Source of the DNA: Mantamonas sphyraenae
Taxonomy: Eukaryota; CRuMs; Mantamonadidae
DNA: 64,000 nucleotides
Reading direction: 5' to 3'
NCBI GenBank assembly: GCA_026936335.1
Contig: JAPMXV010000009.1
Coordinates: 124,001 to 188,000, forward strand
Shown here: positions 23,601 to 34,479 of the stretch, piece after piece
Numbering within the stretch: the first letter of the stretch is position 1
Layout of the letters: each line of letters starts with the position of its first letter
The notes under the pieces: generated by a model
Seen by the model: the letters and a program-made list of their open reading frames with translations, nothing else
Told to the model about the DNA's origin: nothing
The model's database searches: none
Position numbers and translations under genes: made by a program

Positions 23601-24172
23601 GCAGCCAGAGGGGCGCACGGGGAGCAGACGAGATCGCCGGCGGTGGAGAACGAGGCGAGGAAGCCCGTTGCACACTCGCAGCTCAGACCTGTATGTGTGC
23701 AGGACATCAGTTTCCCCGCCCCCCCAAATGGACAACACAAGAGGAGTATGGTTGCAGCACAGGGGCCAATCACACCGTGGTGTCAGTGAATGTCTGTGTT
23801 GCGTGTGTGTGTGCAAAGGCGCGGGAAAATCCGCGAATGGCGCGCGCCAAAAAAACGGTTTGAGGACAACGGGGGGCGGCAGGAAGGTAAGGCCAGGGTG
23901 ACACGAATGGGTGGGTGGGAGGTGGGTGGGGAGGAAGAAGGGCGGGGGGTTGGTGGAGGGGGAAGGTTCAACTTGCCTGTGGCGTCGGGCCGTTGGTTGG
24001 AGGGGCAGGCGACGCAGGAGAGCGAGGAGACATCAAAGTACTGCTCGGCAAAGGCACAGGAGGTGGAGGGATTGTAGGACAGCGGAGCTGCGTGGCCAGA
24101 GTGGATGACCAGGAGGAAACACAGGAGCGCCAGGAACAAGAGGAGGCGCTGGGGAGCGGGAGGGGTGGCCAT
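20660..24172 (-). CDS. TMEM67: Meckelin (TMEM67), ciliary transition-zone receptor
   Basis: Homologue of meckelin, a Frizzled-like receptor of the MKS module at the ciliary transition zone. Three exons (24172-23977, 23688-23506, 23427-20660) give 1,048 residues; human has 995. The start opens with a signal peptide (LLLFLALLCFLLVIHSG). A Cys-rich EGF-like region follows (QYFDVSSLSCVACPSNQRPD), then a beta-rich ectodomain, several transmembrane segments and the conserved tail KTLIDEIFLL. Blocks such as YYVHGKSVHTVADTNLE match the family. Intron 1 has a GC donor (ACAG|GCAAGT). A long Ser homopolymer near 22200-22290 sits before the first main membrane segment. Its presence implies that the organism builds cilia or flagella. 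Confidence 0.95.
22205..22290. repeat. Coding GAG/GAT trinucleotide tract (poly-Ser in TMEM67)
   Basis: An imperfect GAG/GAT run on the plus strand reads as a poly-Ser stretch of more than 20 residues in meckelin. It is one of many coding Ser homopolymers in this window. Confidence 0.8.
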
Positions 24173-24218
24173 TTCGGTTGGTGGGGGTTGGGCCGGGGTG
24201 CGGCAACGCGGGCAACAG
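24173..24218. promoter_or_regulatory. Shared 5' flank of TMEM67 and AMD1
   Basis: Divergent start codons are only 46 bp apart, so the two genes share promoter DNA or overlap in their 5' UTRs. No element is recognised in it. Confidence 0.4.
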
Positions 24219-25807
24219 ATGTTGGTGGACGAAATGAGCGCAGCAGCAGCAAAGTCGCACGAAATCCAAGTAGGGGTGCCGGAAGAGGCAGGGGGATTGG
24301 AGGAGGGTCAGGCTGACGATCAGCTGGCACTGGAGCTGAGCAACAGCGTGTCGACGGATCCGTACCAGTCGCCCGACTTTAGCGATGCGACGGATCTGTC
24401 CGAGGAGCAACAGAAGATGGAGGACAAATTCGATGCCTACGCCGAAGGAGACACCAGCGACTTTGAGGGCCCGGAGAAGAAGCTGGAATTTGACTTTAAA
24501 GACGGCTTTCTGGCGGAAAACCCCTTGGGGATTCGCAAGGTAAGTCCGCCCACACAGTGCCCAAAGCAAAAACGCCTTCCGGTACGGGCAGGCAGTGGCG
24601 TGCGTGGAAACAAACCCATGGGATGTGTAGGGATGCGCATGGCAAAGTTCAGGGACGTGTGTATGCGATGTGCAAGGCGTGCATGCGTGCGCAGGAGCTG
24701 GAGAAAGCGGGCGTGAGCGTCAATGCAGAAGTGGCCGATGGGCAAGAGAGAAGCACGCGGGAGATAGAGAGGGAGAGAGGCGGGAAGACTGACCCGTTGT
24801 GGACACAACAACACACCAATGACGACCCGGTACAGATTCCTCGTGCTCGGTGGGACGACATCCTTGCACAGGCAAACTGCGAGATCCTGAGTGTGATTTC
24901 GAACGAGCACTGGGACGCGTACGTGCTGAGCGAGTCGTCGCTGTTTGTGGGGCCGGCCAAGGTGGTGCTGAAGACGTGTGGGACGACGACGCTGCTGAAG
25001 TGCATCCCGCATTTGTTGGAGGCGTGCCAGGAACTGGGGGCAAAGGTGCAGTTTGTGTTTTACTCGCGGAAGAACTTCAAATTCCCGGTTGCGCAGCGGT
25101 GGCCGCACACATCGTTCAACGACGAGGTGGAATACCTGAACACGTTCTTCAGCAATGCGGCGGCGTACATCCTGGGCCCGTTGACGCATGACCATTGGTA
25201 CCTGTACGTGGCGGACTACACGCTGCAGGAGGTGGTTGTCACGGACCAGGTGATTGAAATCATGATGACGGATTTGCCGCGGGACGTGATGGATGCGTTC
25301 TTTGTGAACGAAAGCGAGAGTGGAGGCATGACGCAGTCGGAGCTGACCGATCGCACGTCGCGACTCTCGGGAATCGATAATTTAATGCCGGGCTCCATAC
25401 TGGACGCCTACCAATTCAATCCCTGTGGCTACAGCTGCAACGGGGTGCGCGACGAGGCGTACTGGACGGTGCACGTGACGCCCGAGGAGAGCTGCAGCTA
25501 TGTGAGCTTTGAGAGCAATCTGTCTGTGAGCAGGTACGAGTCACTCATCCTGGAGGTGTTGGAGGTGTTTCGTCCGGGACAGTACACCATCACTCTGTTC
25601 TGCGACGAGGACTCGGTGGTGGCCACTGCAGAGAAGGGTGGTCTGGACAACGCCCCGCAGGGGTACAGCCTGTCGCACAAGACCTTTTACAACTTTGACG
25701 GCGACTACAGTTGCATGATGTGCAACTTTACGCACACCAGCAAGCTTGCGGATGCAAAGAAGAAGAAGATGCAGAAGAAGCGACAGAAGAAGGAGGTGAA
25801 GGAGTGA
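24219..25807 (+). CDS. AMD1: S-adenosylmethionine decarboxylase proenzyme
   Basis: Makes decarboxylated AdoMet, the aminopropyl donor for spermidine and spermine synthesis. It self-cleaves to form a pyruvoyl group. Two exons, 24219-24539 and 24836-25807, give 430 residues. The self-cleavage site is in YVLSESSLFV (Glu140-Ser141). The family's FEGPEKKLE block lies near residue 89, and the catalytic Cys is in LKTCGTTTLLK. The C-terminal core includes MFNPCGYS-like QFNPCGYSCNG and the His of TVHVTPEE. Human AMD1 has 334 residues; here the extra length is an acidic N-terminal extension of about 80 residues and a Lys-rich tail. The frame is open upstream of 24219, but that lies inside the TMEM67 first exon on the other strand. 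Confidence 0.93.
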
Positions 25808-25926
25808 AAGAGAGAGAGAGAGTGTGTGGGTGTGGATGGACTGAACATCAGGAACAAAAAGGAACACAACCATGGAAGCATTCCCACCATTGCAACCATT
25901 CGTTCTGCATTCGTGCAACGGCAGCA

Positions 25927-27508
25927 TCACGCCGCTTGGCCGCTTAGGGTGAGGACGATGGCGCGGATGCTCTCGACGGAGCCGAGGACGGCGCCGAGGA
26001 GGCCGAGGACAAAGCAGACGCCATCGGCGATGATTTCGTGGGTGGGACGTGTGCCGTCGAAGCGGTAGCCAAAGTGGACGAGGTTGAGGAGGGACGGGAT
26101 GATAAACTCGAGGGAGGCAGAACCCAATGAGCCGACAAGGCCGATGAGGAGGGAAAAGTCGGGGATGGAGAGGGCGACGAGGTAGGTGAGGAGGACGAGA
26201 GCCAGGCGGAAGCCATTTTGGATCCATGTGACCTGTTTGGGTTTGGGCTCGTAGCCGCGCTGCTGGAGTTTGTCAAAGAGGATGTCCTCGAGGATTTCGA
26301 TGGCGACGTAGAGCTGGCCGGGATAGGTGAAGAGGATGGAGACGATGAGCATGATTTGGATGGTGAGCTGGAGGGTGCGCCAGACGGGTGTTTGGTACTC
26401 TGCGGCGAGTTCGAGATTGAGAGTGACACCCTGGCTGTTTGTGTCGTCGCCAAAGGCAAGGTAGCCGACAATGCCAAAGAGGAGGTAGACAGAGACGGAA
26501 ATGATCATGGTGATGGTGAGGACGCGTGGGAAGCGTTTGGGGTATCGCATGCTGCTCTCGCAGGGGATGACGAGACCGATGCCTTCGAAGGAGTAGGTGA
26601 TCATGCCAAAGGTGATGGGCAGGGTGGCAGGCACGAAAAGGTCGACGCGGCTTTCGGGCAGGTCACCACGAGACCAGGCAGCGGCACGGGGAAAGGCGGC
26701 GACGAGGACGACGGCCATGGCACCACAGACGGCAATGCAGGCCACAATGGACATGGGTGCCACCCATTTCAGGGAGCGAACCCAGCCCATGAGCACATAA
26801 ATAGGGAACAAGCACCAGGCAATGTCCAGGAAGTTCCAACCGGAGATGGCCGCCGTGTGTTTGGCGACGTACACCACGTACACGCAACAGAAGCCCAGCT
26901 GGGTGAACACAAGGGCCACGTTGACAAGGCGGCCACCCCAGACACCCAGTGCCTCGTTTGCTGCGGGAGGGTGGGAAAGGGCGGGGGAAGGTGAGTGATT
27001 GTCCCGGGGGTGATGGTCCGGGGTCTTGCTGGCTCTGGGGTGTGCTGGGATGGGGTGGGGTGTGACGTACCAATGTCTGCATATGTGACGACGTTTTTAC
27101 CCTTGTCCAACATGTCATTCTTGACATCGAGGAGGGCGTAGCACATGTAGGCGGCCAGGGAACACATGACGATCATCAGGATGGGCGTCAGGACGAGACC
27201 GCCCTCTTTGAATGCGTAGGGGAGGGCCAACACACCGCTTCCGAGAAAGGTCTTGAGAAGGGTGGAGCCAACGTGGAGGGATCTGGGAGGGTAGGGCAAC
27301 GGTCGGGGAGCAGGGTTAGCAGGTGAGGGAAAGGGAAGGTGTGGACGCCGGACGGGATTTTCACGTGAACCCACGAGCTGTAGGGACGGCCCTCCTTGGC
27401 AAGGGACGGGGCGTCGTGCATGACATCCTCCTCATCTGCGGCCCCGCCTGCTTGGATCTTGTTGGACATTTCGTCCGAATTGAGCTTGGCGTAGTTGTGG
27501 TTTGCCAT
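25927..27508 (-). CDS. Amino-acid transporter, SLC36/AVT (AAAP) family
   Basis: Multi-pass amino-acid/H+ symporter-type protein of 459 residues. Exons 27508-27375, 27282-27071 and 26960-25927 have agreeing phases. The acidic cytosolic N-terminus is followed by the family's first helix signature (TLLKTFLGSGVLALPYAFKE). About ten further hydrophobic segments follow, including FGMITYSFEGIGLVIPCESS. Ending is SVESIRAIVLTL plus a short tail. Substrate and organelle (vacuole or lysosome versus plasma membrane) cannot be read from the sequence. The first intron has a GTGGGT donor and the second GTACGT. The gene is head-to-head with the HSP70-kinase gene and 119 bp from the AMD1 stop. Confidence 0.9.
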
Positions 27509-27561
27509 GGCAGGGAAGCGAGTTCGGTTTCATTCGTCGGCGCACGGCCCTGCAACACAAA
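27509..27561. promoter_or_regulatory. Shared 5' flank of the transporter and the HSP70-kinase gene
   Basis: Fifty-three base pairs separate the two divergent ATG codons. I saw no clear heat-shock element (nGAAn arrays) in it. The role is inferred from position. Confidence 0.35.
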
Positions 27562-30500
27562 ATGACCTCCAGTGATTTCGCTGTGGGCATTGATTTGGGC
27601 ACGACGAATTCGTGTGTGAGTGTGTGGAGGGACAACGGGGTGGAGGTGTGCACGAACGACCTCGGCCAGCGTTTGACGCCGTCGTGTGTGGCGTACCGGG
27701 AGGATGGGGAGCCGCTGGTGGGTGCGCTTGCGGCCAAACAGAGCACACGCAACCCAAGCAACACGATCTTTGAGGCCAAACGGCTGCTGGGATGCATGTT
27801 TGATGACGATTCGGTGCAACAGGACATGACAAAGTGGCCGTTTGAGGTGGTGCGGAATGGAGACGGGTCGCCGGCGTACAGGGTGACGTCGCAGGGGCAG
27901 ACAGTGGTGGTGTCGCCGGAAGATGTGATGGCAAAGCTGTTGGACAAGCTGAGGAATGATGCGAGTGCTTTCTTGGGTGCAGAGGTCTCTGGAGTGGTGA
28001 TCACGGTGCCTGCTTTTTTCAACGAGGCGCAGCGCACGGCGACGCGGGACGCTGCACGCAAGGCAGGGCTGCGAGTGCTTCGCTTTGTGCCGGAACCAAC
28101 TGCTGCGTCGTTGGCGTACGGGTTGGACAAGATTGGGAATGGAGACGGGGAGAAGAGGGTGCTGGTGTTTGATCTCGGCGGCGGGACCGTGGACGTGAGT
28201 GTGGTCGTCGTCGAAGATGGGATCTTTCAAGTCATTGCTACCTTGGGGGATACCCACTTGGGTGGTGTGGACTTTGACAATCGACTCGTGGCGCATTTGG
28301 CGAAAGAGTTTCGTGAGAAACACCGTCGGGATCTGACCAAGAATCCACGGTCGCTGCGGCGCTTGCGTGTGGCTGCAGAGGCGGCCAAGCGTGCGCTGTC
28401 GAGTTCAACAACGGCAACAATCGAGGTGGATGCGTTGCACGAGGGGATCGACTTTGACACGACGGTGACGCGGGAGGAGTTTGAGGCCATGTGTGAGGAC
28501 TTGTTTGCGGCGTGTCTGGAGCCTGTGGAGCGTGTGATTGCGTCTGCAAAGGTAACCAAGGAGGACATTGACGACGTTGTGCTAGTGGGTGGGTCGACAC
28601 GTGTGCCCAGAGTGCAGGCACAGCTGAGCGAGTTTTTCAACGGCATGAAGCTGCACAAGGGCATCCATCCAGACGAGGCGGTGGCACACGGGGCAGCCTT
28701 GCAAGCGGCAGTGCTGACAGGCCGGGATTCAGCGACCAAGTTGAGTGAGATGCTGCTGATTGATGTTGCGCCGCGATCTGTGGGTGTGGAGACTGTGGGT
28801 GGAGCCATGGTGACGGTCATCACACGCAACCTATCGGTACCTGCCAAAAAGACGACATTGGTGGGAGTGATGGTGCCGTCGCACCTGCAGGCGCGCTCTG
28901 TTGCGATTCGTGTGTTTGAGGGTGAGGCAGCGTTTTCGGAGCAGTGCGCCTTCCTGGGCGAGGTGGTGGTGGATGTGACGCGAAAAGGGGACAAAGATAT
29001 GCAGGAGCTATCCGTGACGGTGGACTGTGACGCCAACGGGGTCATGCACCTGGCAGTGTGGCAGGGAAACGATCGGGAGAAAACGGTGGAGGTGGGCCTG
29101 AAATCGGCAACGCTGCGTCCTGTGCCCACACACGCCGTGCTGCCACGGGAGATGACAGAGGAGAGGGAGGAGATGATTGTGGACTCGCTGGTACAAGCGC
29201 TGCGGACGGATGCATCTGTGACGCAGGTGAATCTGAAAGGGGGTGGCCTGTCGGGGACGTGTGTGCACAGGGTGCTGGATGCATTGCGTGAGAACAAGGG
29301 GGCGGTGTTGCAGAGTCTGGACTTGCGTGGGAACCACATGCGTGAGGACGATGTGGATCTTGTTGCGGAGCTGCTGGAGCGCTGTCCGTCGCTGTGGCGA
29401 GTGAACCTGTCTGGGGTCAGCAGTGAGGTGGTGGAGGAGCGTTTGCAGAGGAATTGGGAACGTGCAGAGGCGTTGCTGGATGCAGCGTGGAGAGGCAGCG
29501 TGAAGAAGGTGGAGCAACTGTTGGGGGATGGCGTGACGGTGGATGTGTGGCCAGACGAGCAGCACACGGCGTTGATGTGTGCGGTCGAGACGGCCAATGC
29601 GGAGATGTGTCGGTTGCTGATGACACACGGGGCAAACGCGCGTGCAAGGCCGTGGAAGACGGGGAAATGTGCATTGTCTGTTGCGCGAGAGCGTGGGGTG
29701 CTGCATTTGCTGGGAATGGGGAAGGACGGAGATGAGGTAGACGAGGAGGAGGAGGAGGAGGAGGACGTGGTGCAGGTGTTGGTGGAAGAGGCGAGTGCGA
29801 GTGTGGAGTTTGAGGATCTGGAGATCCCGTGGTCGGATCTGGACAAGGGGGAGTTGTTGGGAGAGGGTGGATTTGCGTACGTGTACAGAGGGATGCTGCG
29901 TGGAAGCACGCCGGTGGCCATCAAGATGATGAAGGTTCAGGTGATGGACAAGGAGCACGAGGCAGCGTTTATGAAGGAGGTGGAGATGATGAAGCGGCTG
30001 CGGCATCCAAACATGATCACACTGCACGGCGTGTGCACGGAAGCGGAACATGTGTGCATGGTGACGGAGCTGTGTGAGCTTGGATCGCTGCACAAGCTGC
30101 TGCACGAGAGGGGCGAGGGTGCGGAAGGGCTGTCTGAGGAGGCCAAGGTGCACATTGCACGGGATGTGGCAGACGGAATGGCGTACCTGCACGGATACAA
30201 ACCACCGATCATGCACAGGGACCTGAAGCCAGAGAATGTGCTGCTGGACAGGCGAGGCGTGGCACGGATCAGCGACTTTGGGTTGAGCCGTGTCAAGGAG
30301 CACACCAAGACGAAAACCAAGTCAGGCGCCGGGTCCTGGCAATACATGGCCCCTGAGCTGTTGTTGGATGATGATGACACGGACAGCGACGAGGAGGAGG
30401 ATGCAGGGGCGTCGTCCTCGAGCGTTTCCATGCGGACGTTTGACGAAAAGGTGGATGTGTTTGCGTTTGGGATGCTGCTGTGGGAGATGATGCATGAAGA

Positions 30501-31185
30501 GCAGCCGTACAGCGGAAAGGGAGGCTTTTCGATGGCCAAGTTGATCTCCCGATGGGGGAAGAAGCCGGACAAGCGAGAGAAGATCGACACGAGCGTGTGT
30601 CCGGGATGGGCGACAAAGCTGATTGAGCAGTGCTGGGCGACGGATCCATCGCAACGACCTCCATTCACACAGATTGTGGCGACGCTGGACACGGTGGAGG
30701 TGATGAAGAAGGAAGAGATGCACTCGCAGGTGGAGATTGTGAGCATCCTGCACGAGATCCAAGGGACACAGGCACAGATTCTGGACGCGGTGCACTTTGA
30801 CCACGAGGCATGGCAGGCACAGGTGGCTGCACTGGACCCGAGGGCGCAGGAGGAGATTGTCACTGCGCTGAAGCAGGTACAAAGCGACACGGAATCACTA
30901 AAGAGGAAGAGTGGCCAACAGAGCAAGGCAATCCGGTTTCTGGGAGAGCAGGTACCACAGTTGCGGACATGGCTGACAGAGGTGCAGACACGGGCAGAAG
31001 CACAAGGACTGAACGCAGCAGATGTGGACATTGTGCGTGCGCAACTGGCTGCAATGGAGCAGGACGTGATGCAAGTGAAAGAGCAGGTGAGCAGTCAAGG
31101 CGCAGCGATGGTGGGAGTGCAAGCGAGGCTGGTGACGGTGGAGATTGGGATGGGAGAGAGTGGAGAGGATGATGAAGGAGTGTGA
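27562..31185 (+). CDS. HSP70-LRR-ankyrin-TKL protein kinase fusion
   Basis: A single intronless frame of 1,207 residues from the ATG before TSSDFAVGIDLGTTNS. Domains in order: a complete HSP70 nucleotide-binding domain (about 4-385; VGIDLGTTNS, VLVFDLGGGTVDVS, VVLVGGSTRVPRVQ); a HSP70 substrate-binding beta domain (about 395-535); an RI-type leucine-rich stretch (about 550-625; LQSLDLRGNHMREDD); about three ankyrin-like units (630-725); and a tyrosine-kinase-like Ser/Thr kinase (about 755-1040). The kinase has LGEGGFAYVYRG, VAIKMMK, HRDLKPEN near 884, DFGLS near 904 and MAPELL near 930, so it looks active. A C-terminal coiled coil follows. The HSP70 helical lid is missing and is replaced by the LRR/ankyrin/kinase part. 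A role as a chaperone-gated kinase is inference only. Confidence 0.92.
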   Translation: MTSSDFAVGIDLGTTNSCVSVWRDNGVEVCTNDLGQRLTPSCVAYREDGEPLVGALAAKQSTRNPSNTIFEAKRLLGCMFDDDSVQQDMTKWPFEVVRNGDGSPAYRVTSQGQTVVVSPEDVMAKLLDKLRNDASAFLGAEVSGVVITVPAFFNEAQRTATRDAARKAGLRVLRFVPEPTAASLAYGLDKIGNGDGEKRVLVFDLGGGTVDVSVVVVEDGIFQVIATLGDTHLGGVDFDNRLVAHLAKEFREKHRRDLTKNPRSLRRLRVAAEAAKRALSSSTTATIEVDALHEGIDFDTTVTREEFEAMCEDLFAACLEPVERVIASAKVTKEDIDDVVLVGGSTRVPRVQAQLSEFFNGMKLHKGIHPDEAVAHGAALQAAVLTGRDSATKLSEMLLIDVAPRSVGVETVGGAMVTVITRNLSVPAKKTTLVGVMVPSHLQARSVAIRVFEGEAAFSEQCAFLGEVVVDVTRKGDKDMQELSVTVDCDANGVMHLAVWQGNDREKTVEVGLKSATLRPVPTHAVLPREMTEEREEMIVDSLVQALRTDASVTQVNLKGGGLSGTCVHRVLDALRENKGAVLQSLDLRGNHMREDDVDLVAELLERCPSLWRVNLSGVSSEVVEERLQRNWERAEALLDAAWRGSVKKVEQLLGDGVTVDVWPDEQHTALMCAVETANAEMCRLLMTHGANARARPWKTGKCALSVARERGVLHLLGMGKDGDEVDEEEEEEEDVVQVLVEEASASVEFEDLEIPWSDLDKGELLGEGGFAYVYRGMLRGSTPVAIKMMKVQVMDKEHEAAFMKEVEMMKRLRHPNMITLHGVCTEAEHVCMVTELCELGSLHKLLHERGEGAEGLSEEAKVHIARDVADGMAYLHGYKPPIMHRDLKPENVLLDRRGVARISDFGLSRVKEHTKTKTKSGAGSWQYMAPELLLDDDDTDSDEEEDAGASSSSVSMRTFDEKVDVFAFGMLLWEMMHEEQPYSGKGGFSMAKLISRWGKKPDKREKIDTSVCPGWATKLIEQCWATDPSQRPPFTQIVATLDTVEVMKKEEMHSQVEIVSILHEIQGTQAQILDAVHFDHEAWQAQVAALDPRAQEEIVTALKQVQSDTESLKRKSGQQSKAIRFLGEQVPQLRTWLTEVQTRAEAQGLNAADVDIVRAQLAAMEQDVMQVKEQVSSQGAAMVGVQARLVTVEIGMGESGEDDEGV

Positions 31186-31408
31186 AGCCATGAAGGATCC
31201 CACACTCATCAACCCCAATCCTTGTCACTCTTTTGTTTCTGGGTAATGAGGGAGAGGGGCGTGTGAATGGATGCTTGGGTTTAAAGGGTGCGAGGTGGGT
31301 GGGGGCAGATGGGGTTGGAGGCGGGGGGGCAGCAGAGTGAGGAGGTGGGGAGGTGGGTGGGGAGGGACACAGGCCACTTGTGACTGTTTCGAGGAAAGGG
31401 TTTTCCAA

Positions 31409-34388
31409 TCATTCATTCGTCCACGCAAACAACGACCCACCTCTCTCCACCTTTCCTCCATCACCTGCACCACTCCCGTCCTCCTCATCACCTGCATTCC
31501 CACTCCCACCACCCCCACCACTTCCTCCGGTGCTCCACAGCTCATCCCGCGTCCACAAACTATCCCCAAAACTCATCCCACTAAACAGCGACGACGCCCC
31601 TCCTCTCTGACCCCCTCCGCTCCCGCCCCCACTCCCACCAACTCCGCCTCCCTCTCCATTCCCACCACCCATCGAATGCCTGCTCGCCAAATCCGCGTCC
31701 ACCAAATCCGACGGCAGCAGGCCACCCAACAAACTCTGCAGATCCAACCCGCCGCTCCCGCCGCTCCCGCCGCTTCCCTGCCCCATTTGCCCCATCTGGC
31801 CCTGCCCACTCATCCCAAACCCACCTCCACCACCTCCACCACCTCCACCTCCCCCCATCCCACTCTGCCCACCTTGCCCCACCTGCCCAAACCCAGGCGG
31901 CGGCATCCCTGTAAACCCTGCCGTTCCACCTCCCGCTGTCCATCCTCCCATCCCACCCATCCCACCCATCCCTCCCATCCACCCACCACCACCACCACCA
32001 CTCTCTCCCACCGCCACCCTCCCAACCCCCTCTCCGCCTCCTGCCACCACCACCTCCTCCTTCCCGGCCACCACCTCTTCCATCCTCTTCAACTCCCTTT
32101 CCAACCGTTCCTTCTCCTTCCTCTCCTCCTCCAACTCCCTCTCCAACCTCTCCTTCTCCCTTCTCTCCTCCTCCTCCTCTTCCTCCCTCTTCTTCCTCCT
32201 CCTCTCCTCCTCCTCCGCCGCCGCTCTCTCCCTTCTCTTTCTCTCCTCCTCCGCCTCTCTCTGCCTCCTCTCCCTCTCCTCTTCCTCCTCCCTCGCCTTC
32301 CTCTCCGCCTCTTCTTTCTCCTGCTTCTCCGCCAGCACCCGCGCCAGCTCTTCCTCCCTCGCCTTTTCCTCCTCTTCAATCTGCCGTTTGATCCTCGCTC
32401 TCCTCTCCGCCTCTTTTGCCACCCTCTCCGCCTCCTTTGCCTCCTCCTTCCGCTTCTCCTCTTCCAACCTGCGCATCTGCCGTTCATACTCTGCCTGCTC
32501 CTGCTGCTCCTTCACCTTTTTCTTCCGCCTCGCCTCGCTCTCCTTCCTCTTCCTCGCCTTTTCCTCCTCCTCCTCTGCCTCCTGCAGCAGCTCCTGCTGC
32601 CTCTCAAACGCAATCACCTCCTTGTACGCGTCTGTGATCTGCAGCAGCAGCATCTGAGCCACAAACGTCATAAACAGCTCCCTCGCCTCGTCCAGCTCCT
32701 CCTGTAGGTCGGCCAGGTAGTCGTCGCTCTCACTGCGCTTCCCACGCGCCTGTTCACCACCCCCGGCCGCCTCTTCCTCTTCCCTCGCAATCTCCTCCTT
32801 CACAATTGTGTTTAGCAAGTCAATCAGTTCGCCTCCATCCCCGTCCACCATCGACTCGTCCACCATCACATATCCGTGCTCCACACGCAACAGCCCCACC
32901 AGCTTATTCACAGACGGCGACGCCTTTGGAATCACACTCGTGCTCTCCTCCTCGTGGTCATACAGCCTCGCCAGCGACGGCTGCGTCACAAGCGAGCTGA
33001 TAAACTGCGCCGCATCCTCATCAAAGTGCGACACAGGCCAGTAGCCCATGCTCACCATGCCATAGTGCATGCGAAACGATCGCTTCAGAATGTTCCGCCG
33101 TGGCACCAGCGCAAGCATGTCCTGCGGCGAAGGCTCCACCAGCCCAGGCATGTCATCGTACAGTCCCTCCTCATCCTCCTCTTGTCCCTCATCCCCACTG
33201 CCAAACATTGCCTCTGGATACACATGCGACAGGCTGTGCACCATGCTCTCGTCCACAGGCAGGCCCAGCACCTGCGCGCTTGCCGGAATCATCCCGCACA
33301 CGCTCTCCACATCGTTCGTCCTCGTCCCAAACGAGTTGATCATCGCGTCCATGTGATTGTGGCCCTCGTGCACGGGTGCGTTTAGGTACCGCGCAAGCCG
33401 TTCCGCCTCTTTGGCAGGCGTGCCACGCAGCATCAAAAAGTCGCGGTCTCGCTTCTCCTTTGCACTCAGCTCCCTGTCCTCCCTCACCATGGCTGCACTC
33501 CACTCTGCCTTCAGCACCTTTGTGCGTCGCACGTCCTTCCGATCGGCCATCGTGGGAAGCACCTCGCCGCTGTTGTTGCGGTGGCACTCGCTGCTTGCGT
33601 CCGTTTCAAACAGATAATCCACCACGTGGTTGGGTGCACTCTCTTCACTCTCCTCCAACCGTGCGTACTGCGTTTCTGCAAACTGGTTGTGCGACCCGCG
33701 TCGAAAGTACGTCTCCAGCGACATGGCCACCGGTGCCCTCGCATCCAGGATCCCTCCGTGCTGATACCCCAACTCCTGCTGGTAGCCGTCGTACACGCTC
33801 CCAATCTCCTCGCTTGCCAGAATCTTTTTCCGGTTGCACGCCTCGCACCGACACACATGCGCAAAGTGCGTGCGCATCCTCTCGTTCAGTGCCTCCCTGT
33901 CCAAACGCACCACTTTTTGCTGCTCTTCTGCACTCAGCGTTGCCCAGAACTTCTTCACCCTCGCCACAGACCGCATCCCGTGCTCCTTGCACGACATCAT
34001 CGGCGTGTCCCACAGATCGTTCCTGTCCACACGCCTGACCCCATGCAGACTCACTCCTTCCTCGCCTCCTCCCTCTGCCTGCCCGCCGTTCCCGCCACCG
34101 CCTCCCGCCTTTCCGCCCTCCTCCTCATCTCCCGACCGCTTCCGCCGTTGATTGCTCTTGCGTCGATCGCTCTTTCGCCGCCGCTGTTACATCCACCACA
34201 CACGCACACACACGCACATGCACGCACGCACGCACACACGACACCATACCAAATGCACGCCCATCAATCGCGTCAGGAATCCAAGCTGTGATTCTCTCCA
34301 ACCCCCTACCGCCACTCCCCCCACCCCCTCTCGGGTTTGCATTCCATCCACCCTCCCGTCCTACCTCGGCATCTCCTTGACCACCCAT
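31409..34388 (-). CDS. NST1-like protein
   Basis: The main exon 34183-31409 encodes about 924 residues. A proposed first exon 34388-34365 adds MGGQGDAE; a possible 51 nt middle exon (34295-34245) also keeps frame. After a basic stretch (RRRKSDRRKSNQRRKR) comes the region typical of fungal stress-response protein NST1: FWATLSAEEQQKVVRLDREA, then CRCEACNRKK and VYDGYQQELGYQ. The second half is a very long Glu/Arg/Lys-rich coiled coil, then a Gly/Met-rich and Ser/Gly-rich tail. NST1 in yeast affects salt tolerance and interacts with splicing factors, but the biochemical role is unknown. The charged coiled coil produces long antisense open frames that are not genes. Confidence 0.7.
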
Positions 34389-34479
34389 GTCCAATGAATT
34401 CTTCCCAAAGTCTGTGGGTTTCCGTGGGTTTTTTCTTGGAGTCTCCCGCGCCCACACCCTCCCAACACCCACCCTGCCT

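Noticed and set aside
24219-25807. UFM1-specific protease (UFSP2)
   Set aside because: First glance suggested a Cys protease, but the SESS cleavage site, LKTCGTTTLLK and NPCGYS blocks identify S-adenosylmethionine decarboxylase.
27562-31185. HSP70 and kinase as two adjacent genes misjoined
   Set aside because: The frame is open and continuous for over 1,200 codons with LRR and ankyrin linkers and no stop, start-like gap or splice signals between the parts.
31271-32707. Plus-strand Leu/Pro-rich frame of 478 codons, looking like membrane protein
   Set aside because: It is the antisense of the Glu/Arg/Lys coiled coil of the NST1-like gene. Leu and Pro runs arise from reverse-complemented GAG/AGG codons.
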